From NCBI GenBank assembly GCA_036924085.1, contig JAVGWX010000007.1, positions 32,720,453 through 32,784,452 of the forward strand: a DNA stretch of 64,000 nucleotides, in the 5' to 3' direction. The number at the start of each line of letters is the position of its first letter. Positions within the stretch are counted from its first letter, which is position 1. Positions 63,901-64,000 of this stretch are shown in pieces. Made by a program: the position numbers and the translations under genes. The stretch is from Ariolimax columbianus (lineage: Eukaryota > Mollusca > Gastropoda > Stylommatophora > Arionidae). Below the pieces are notes generated by a model, which worked only from the letters and a program-made list of their open reading frames with translations, was not told the origin of the DNA and made no database searches.

Positions 63901-64000
63901 AATTCATCTAAGGATATTTACGTATTTGTGTTATATATATAAAACAGAAAACTATTTATTTTAAGTTGGTCTTTTTTTATCTTATCAGGTCAAGACGATT
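43769..64000 (+). CDS. Seven-transmembrane receptor 2 (rhodopsin-class GPCR, putative chemosensory), 3' part beyond the window
   Basis: Join of 43769-43982, 59432-59646 and 63989 onward. Exon 1 gives the N-terminus with a possible glycosylation site (NMS), TM1 with GMTTN and the start of TM2. Exon 2 gives LAISD, loop 1 and TM3 with ERC. Exon 3 begins GTC AAG ACG ATT at 63989, as in gene 1, and runs off the window. No stop or frameshift is visible in the exons seen. Intron phases (1, 0) and exon 2 length equal those of gene 1. Intron 1 is 15.4 kb, swollen by LINEs, the rRNA chimera and an inverted element V. The gene may be functional; splicing across that load cannot be judged from sequence. 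TM4-TM7 are not in the window. Confidence 0.85.
44073..44499 (+). mobile_element. LINE family L tail fragment with target duplication, intron 1 of receptor gene 2
   Basis: Insert 44085-44487 flanked by the perfect duplication GAATGTGTGTTG (44073-44084 and 44488-44499). It begins at the same codon as the fragment at 21153 ([14 protein letters not shown]) and runs in frame to the family stop (EKIMVTV) and a short (GAA)n tail. It contains the C-x-C-x8-H-x4-C motif. The corresponding intron site in gene 1 lacks the insert, so it came after the gene duplication. Confidence 0.95.
44755..45118 (+). mobile_element. Element V copy with contracted array
   Basis: GAGGACTAACGTCTGATC, two diverged array units, GTCATCAGCACGCTCGGGAT and an interrupted (CAA)n tail at 45090-45113. 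Located in intron 1 of receptor gene 2. Confidence 0.75.
45230..45480 (+). repeat. Element V second subfamily
   Basis: GGGTCAGGTAAGATATACTT, GATCCTGGTAACAGGCAGC, GTCTGACATTGCACTACAGT and CCAGACTCGGGATGTAGGAA; a related but distinct variant of element V without a clear tail. Confidence 0.55.
45580..45835 (-). mobile_element. tRNA-headed SINE, family E, second copy
   Basis: Homologous to 22990-23345 in the same orientation. The head on the minus strand near 45830 contains GAGGTTAAGGCACTTGCC and GTCGAATCCC (B-box-like). Confidence 0.6.
45840..46355. other. Unannotated, intron 1 of receptor gene 2
   Basis: No element or gene recognised; TCTGAAGAATACTGTTTGG near 46185 weakly resembles the hammerhead-like motif at 5092. 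Confidence 0.35.
46359..46381 (+). mobile_element. Mariner-like terminal inverted repeat, cut by a LINE tail
   Basis: TATGAAGTGCGTTCAAAAAG followed by TATCC matches the end at 26245-26275 (CGAGGTGTGTTCAAAAAG). It stops at the (CTT)n tail of LINE copy A. Confidence 0.4.
46382..48607 (-). mobile_element. LINE family L copy A, 5'-truncated, RNase H active site lost
   Basis: Reads on the minus strand from [13 protein letters not shown] (48607) through the RT ([19 protein letters not shown]) to the RNase H-like and C-terminal domains and a (GAA)n tail at 46382. One internal stop (TAG in place of a glutamine codon, at about 48429) interrupts the RT. Relative to other copies the RNase H has lost three of four acidic residues: FRAV for FRAE, LLTG for LLTD, EEANRLA for EEADRLA. 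About 14 residues before YTDGS are deleted. It starts exactly where the tail of copy B ends. No target duplication was found. It is older than copy B by substitutions. Confidence 0.9.
48608..52560 (-). mobile_element. LINE family L copy B, near full length: endonuclease-RT-RNase H
   Basis: One frame runs from 52540 to 48632 (1303 codons) with no frameshift and only three stops: TAA (51449-51451), TGA (50790-50792) and TAG (49103-49105). Domains in order: apurinic-type endonuclease ([26 protein letters not shown]), linker, RT ([42 protein letters not shown]), RNase H ([30 protein letters not shown]) and a C-terminal C-x-C-x8-H-x4-C motif. It ends in (GAA)n. The order fits the I-like superfamily (I/Nimb type). 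No separate gag-like ORF1 is seen; upstream lies the rRNA chimera. Probably a recent insertion that has since acquired the stops. Confidence 0.93.
53338..53560 (-). pseudogene. 28S rRNA 3'-end fragment (minus copy)
   Basis: The minus strand reads AACAGGTCAGTTTTACCCTA, TTCGAGAGGAGTCGCAGACA and GGCCGAACGCCTCTAAGCC, the 28S terminus. The loop has ATTCGAGAGGA in place of GTACGAGAGGA. Confidence 0.85.
53638..53927 (+). mobile_element. tRNA-derived SINE, family A, copy 2, with target duplication
   Basis: Element 53650-53915 inside the rRNA chimera, flanked by the perfect 12 bp duplication AGACGCTCTTTC (53638-53649, 53916-53927). A box TGGCCTAGTGGTTAAG, B box GGGTTCGATCCCC, body with GAAGTCGGATGCACTGGGCC, A-rich tail. 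Confidence 0.93.
54195..55469 (-). pseudogene. 18S rRNA pseudogene, 5' two thirds (minus copy)
   Basis: The 5' end is at 55469 (reads TATCTGGTTGATCCTGCCAG, the same TAT variant as the plus copy). It is colinear to GACTCAACCCGGCCAACACTG and shows the same loss of about 12 bases after this point. Substitutions differ from the plus copy (for example GGAATTTACGGAAG), so the copies diverged independently after sharing the truncation. Confidence 0.93.
56185..56515. repeat. Tandem array of about 75 bp units
   Basis: Four to five units with GGAACTCCCCACACACCTC, CCAGCGGTCCAGTTAATGTT and AAGCATTTCATGAGG. It adjoins the ETS-like end of the rRNA chimera and could be an intergenic-spacer subrepeat; this is not established. 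Confidence 0.85.
56690..56890 (+). mobile_element. Decayed LINE C-terminal domain of another I-like family
   Basis: The plus strand reads '[20 protein letters not shown]', then a C-x-C...H...C pattern corresponding to '[20 protein letters not shown]' and 'WPEGVELR' with a stop. Same domain as the LINE family L tail, but a different family. Several frame breaks. Confidence 0.55.
56894..57262 (+). CDS. Open frame of 122 codons, unknown, doubtful
   Basis: It contains a cysteine/histidine-bearing stretch ([12 protein letters not shown], then [12 protein letters not shown], then QHLIRMF) that could bind metal, but I do not recognise a family. The last third overlaps, antisense, a mariner transposase remnant (57200-57345), so at least that part is not a conserved protein. 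No start context or splice evidence. It may be a chance frame or a fragment of an unclassified transposon. Confidence 0.2.
   Translation: MWGIRYQPGEVYRPSWRLVCRYIMNKDPARKEEREPGDPEECCVCPRKYESDAKNWRLRYHYGTAKFPHCQILDQNGKHRSNAYQHLIRMFSGGSSRFYKTKVRTWSMISLLWLVEDLSALQ
57200..57345 (-). mobile_element. Mariner transposase N-terminal remnant
   Basis: The minus strand reads '[26 protein letters not shown]', matching the helix-turn-helix region of mariner-type transposases (IKEWYxRFKxGRTSVES), followed by stops. The catalytic part is absent. Confidence 0.6.
57417..57672 (+). mobile_element. tRNA-derived SINE, family A, copy 3
   Basis: GGGGGACGGCGTGG head with a 10-base deletion in the A box, B box TGGATTCGATCCC, the body (GAAGTCATATGTACTGGGCC, CAGTGCAACGCACACC) and an A-rich tail. 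No clear target duplication. Confidence 0.85.
57908..57960. repeat. (CA)n microsatellite
   Basis: About 25 uninterrupted CA units. Confidence 0.97.
57962..58378. other. Unannotated, with C-tract
   Basis: A run of 13 C at about 58311-58323. No gene recognised. Confidence 0.4.
58380..59110 (-). mobile_element. Element V, inverted copy with expanded 37 bp array
   Basis: About 18 units of 37-38 bp on the minus strand (GACTATGTTAGTCAGGGTC, then ACATACTGATCA), in two blocks of sequence variants (ATGTTTAATCTGAAT type left of 58730, TTTGTTTATCTATACC type right). It ends at 59105 with GTTAGTCTCCTCACC, the inverted start of the element. The unique part and tail are missing. It ends about 320 bp before exon 2 of receptor gene 2. 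Confidence 0.85.
59432..59646 (+). CDS. Receptor gene 2, exon 2
   Basis: 215 bp between the acceptor TATTAACAG and the donor GTATGTTTCC. Encodes from LAISDMGGL to ITAPLK with the ERC motif; very close to the gene 1 exon. Confidence 0.9.
59680..60751 (+). mobile_element. LINE family L, 5'-truncated, with target duplication, intron 2 of receptor gene 2
   Basis: Insert 59693-60738, flanked by the perfect 13 bp duplication GTATGCTAATTGT (59680-59692, 60739-60751), tail (GAA)n. It begins at [13 protein letters not shown] and is open to the family stop at 60710-60712. It carries the connector, an RNase H with all four acidic residues ([30 protein letters not shown]) and the C-terminal Cys/His motif. 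RT and endonuclease are missing. The open frame's first residues before 59693 are intron sequence. It lies 46 bp after the exon 2 splice donor. Confidence 0.95.
60744..61395 (-). mobile_element. I-like LINE C-terminal fragment of a second family, open frame
   Basis: The minus-strand frame 61154-60744 reads '[22 protein letters not shown]' and then a C-x-C-x8-H-x4-C motif ([17 protein letters not shown]), with stop TAG at 60744. A further frame (61393-61205) may be its upstream part. It is the family most similar in layout to family L but different in sequence. The 5' part with RT is absent. Its end was hit by the family L insertion at 60739. Confidence 0.7.
61396..61920. other. Unannotated, intron 2 of receptor gene 2
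   Basis: Nothing recognised on either strand. Confidence 0.4.
61940..62480. repeat. 12 bp minisatellite (CCTA-rich)
   Basis: After a short CA stretch (61946-61968), about 40 units of ACCTACCTACAC, ACCTACCTAGAC and ACCTACCTACAA from about 62005. As with the array at 32496, the 12 bp period keeps frames open on both strands (HLPT, GRCV); these are not genes. Confidence 0.95.
62555..62655. repeat. (CCTA)n / (CATA)n / (CA)n compound microsatellite
   Basis: Adjacent simple tracts: CCTA from about 62564, ATACATA from about 62587 and CA from about 62612. Confidence 0.9.
62690..63260 (-). mobile_element. RTE-like LINE C-terminal remnant
   Basis: Minus-strand frames give '[30 protein letters not shown]', then '[10 protein letters not shown]'-like and '[26 protein letters not shown]' pieces in order, matching the end of RTE-like polyproteins. 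Many frame changes. Confidence 0.55.
63590..63870 (+). mobile_element. LINE C-terminal remnant
   Basis: The plus strand reads '[13 protein letters not shown]' and '[26 protein letters not shown]', resembling the (A)xDRxxW end of RTE/I-like elements. Frame broken. It lies shortly before exon 3 of receptor gene 2. Confidence 0.45.
63989..64000 (+). CDS. Receptor gene 2, exon 3, first four codons
   Basis: TTATCTTATCAG is followed by GTCAAGACGATT, the same V-K-T-I start as exon 3 of gene 1 (GTCAAGACGATC). The rest is outside the window. Confidence 0.8.

Overview
The window reads as repeat-rich nuclear DNA of an animal, most likely a gastropod mollusc and perhaps a heterobranch sea slug. That is inferred from the rhodopsin-class receptor type, the mix of non-LTR retrotransposons (CR1-, RTE- and I/Nimb-like) and tRNA-derived SINEs, and the metazoan 18S-derived sequence. 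There are no operons and no bacterial features. Only two host genes can be supported; nearly everything else is mobile or satellite DNA.

Host genes. Two closely related seven-transmembrane receptor genes are arranged head to head. Gene 1 (minus strand, 23976 to 15175) is complete: three exons, 355 residues, intron phases 1 and 0. Gene 2 (plus strand, from 43769) has exon 1 at 43769-43982 and exon 2 at 59432-59646. The last 12 bases of the window (63989-64000) are the first four codons of its exon 3. Exon 2 is 215 bp in both genes and the splice phases are identical. Intron 1 is 4.5 kb in gene 1 and 15.4 kb in gene 2; the difference is largely transposon load.

Layout. 1-15 kb: satellite arrays (39, 67, 60, 49 and 16 bp units), decayed LINEs and SINEs, and a 0.9 kb element with an internal tandem array and a perfect target duplication. 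15-24 kb: gene 1, with a SINE and a LINE tail fragment in its introns. 24-39 kb: more arrays (33, 12, 49 bp), telomere-like repeat, a 5'-truncated LINE with an intact reading frame, and old RTE-like remnants. 39.3-42.7 kb: an rRNA chimera (5' ETS, 5' two thirds of 18S, then pieces of the 28S 3' end) that finishes in the tail of the local LINE family. 43.8-64 kb: gene 2, whose intron 1 holds a LINE tail fragment, a 5'-truncated LINE (46.4-48.6 kb), an almost full-length LINE (48.6-52.5 kb) and, directly 5' of that LINE, a second and inverted copy of the rRNA chimera (52.6-56.1 kb). Intron 2 carries another LINE copy 46 bp after the exon 2 donor.

The point most worth following is the rRNA chimera. 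It occurs twice at unrelated positions. In one copy it forms the 5' leader of an endonuclease-RT-RNase H LINE. In the other it is joined almost directly to the last few bases of that LINE. This looks like a retrotransposon that has captured rDNA as its leader, plus a non-autonomous derivative. A second candidate is the dispersed tandem-array element (37 bp units, CAA-rich tail, target duplication), whose architecture resembles composite non-autonomous retroelements.
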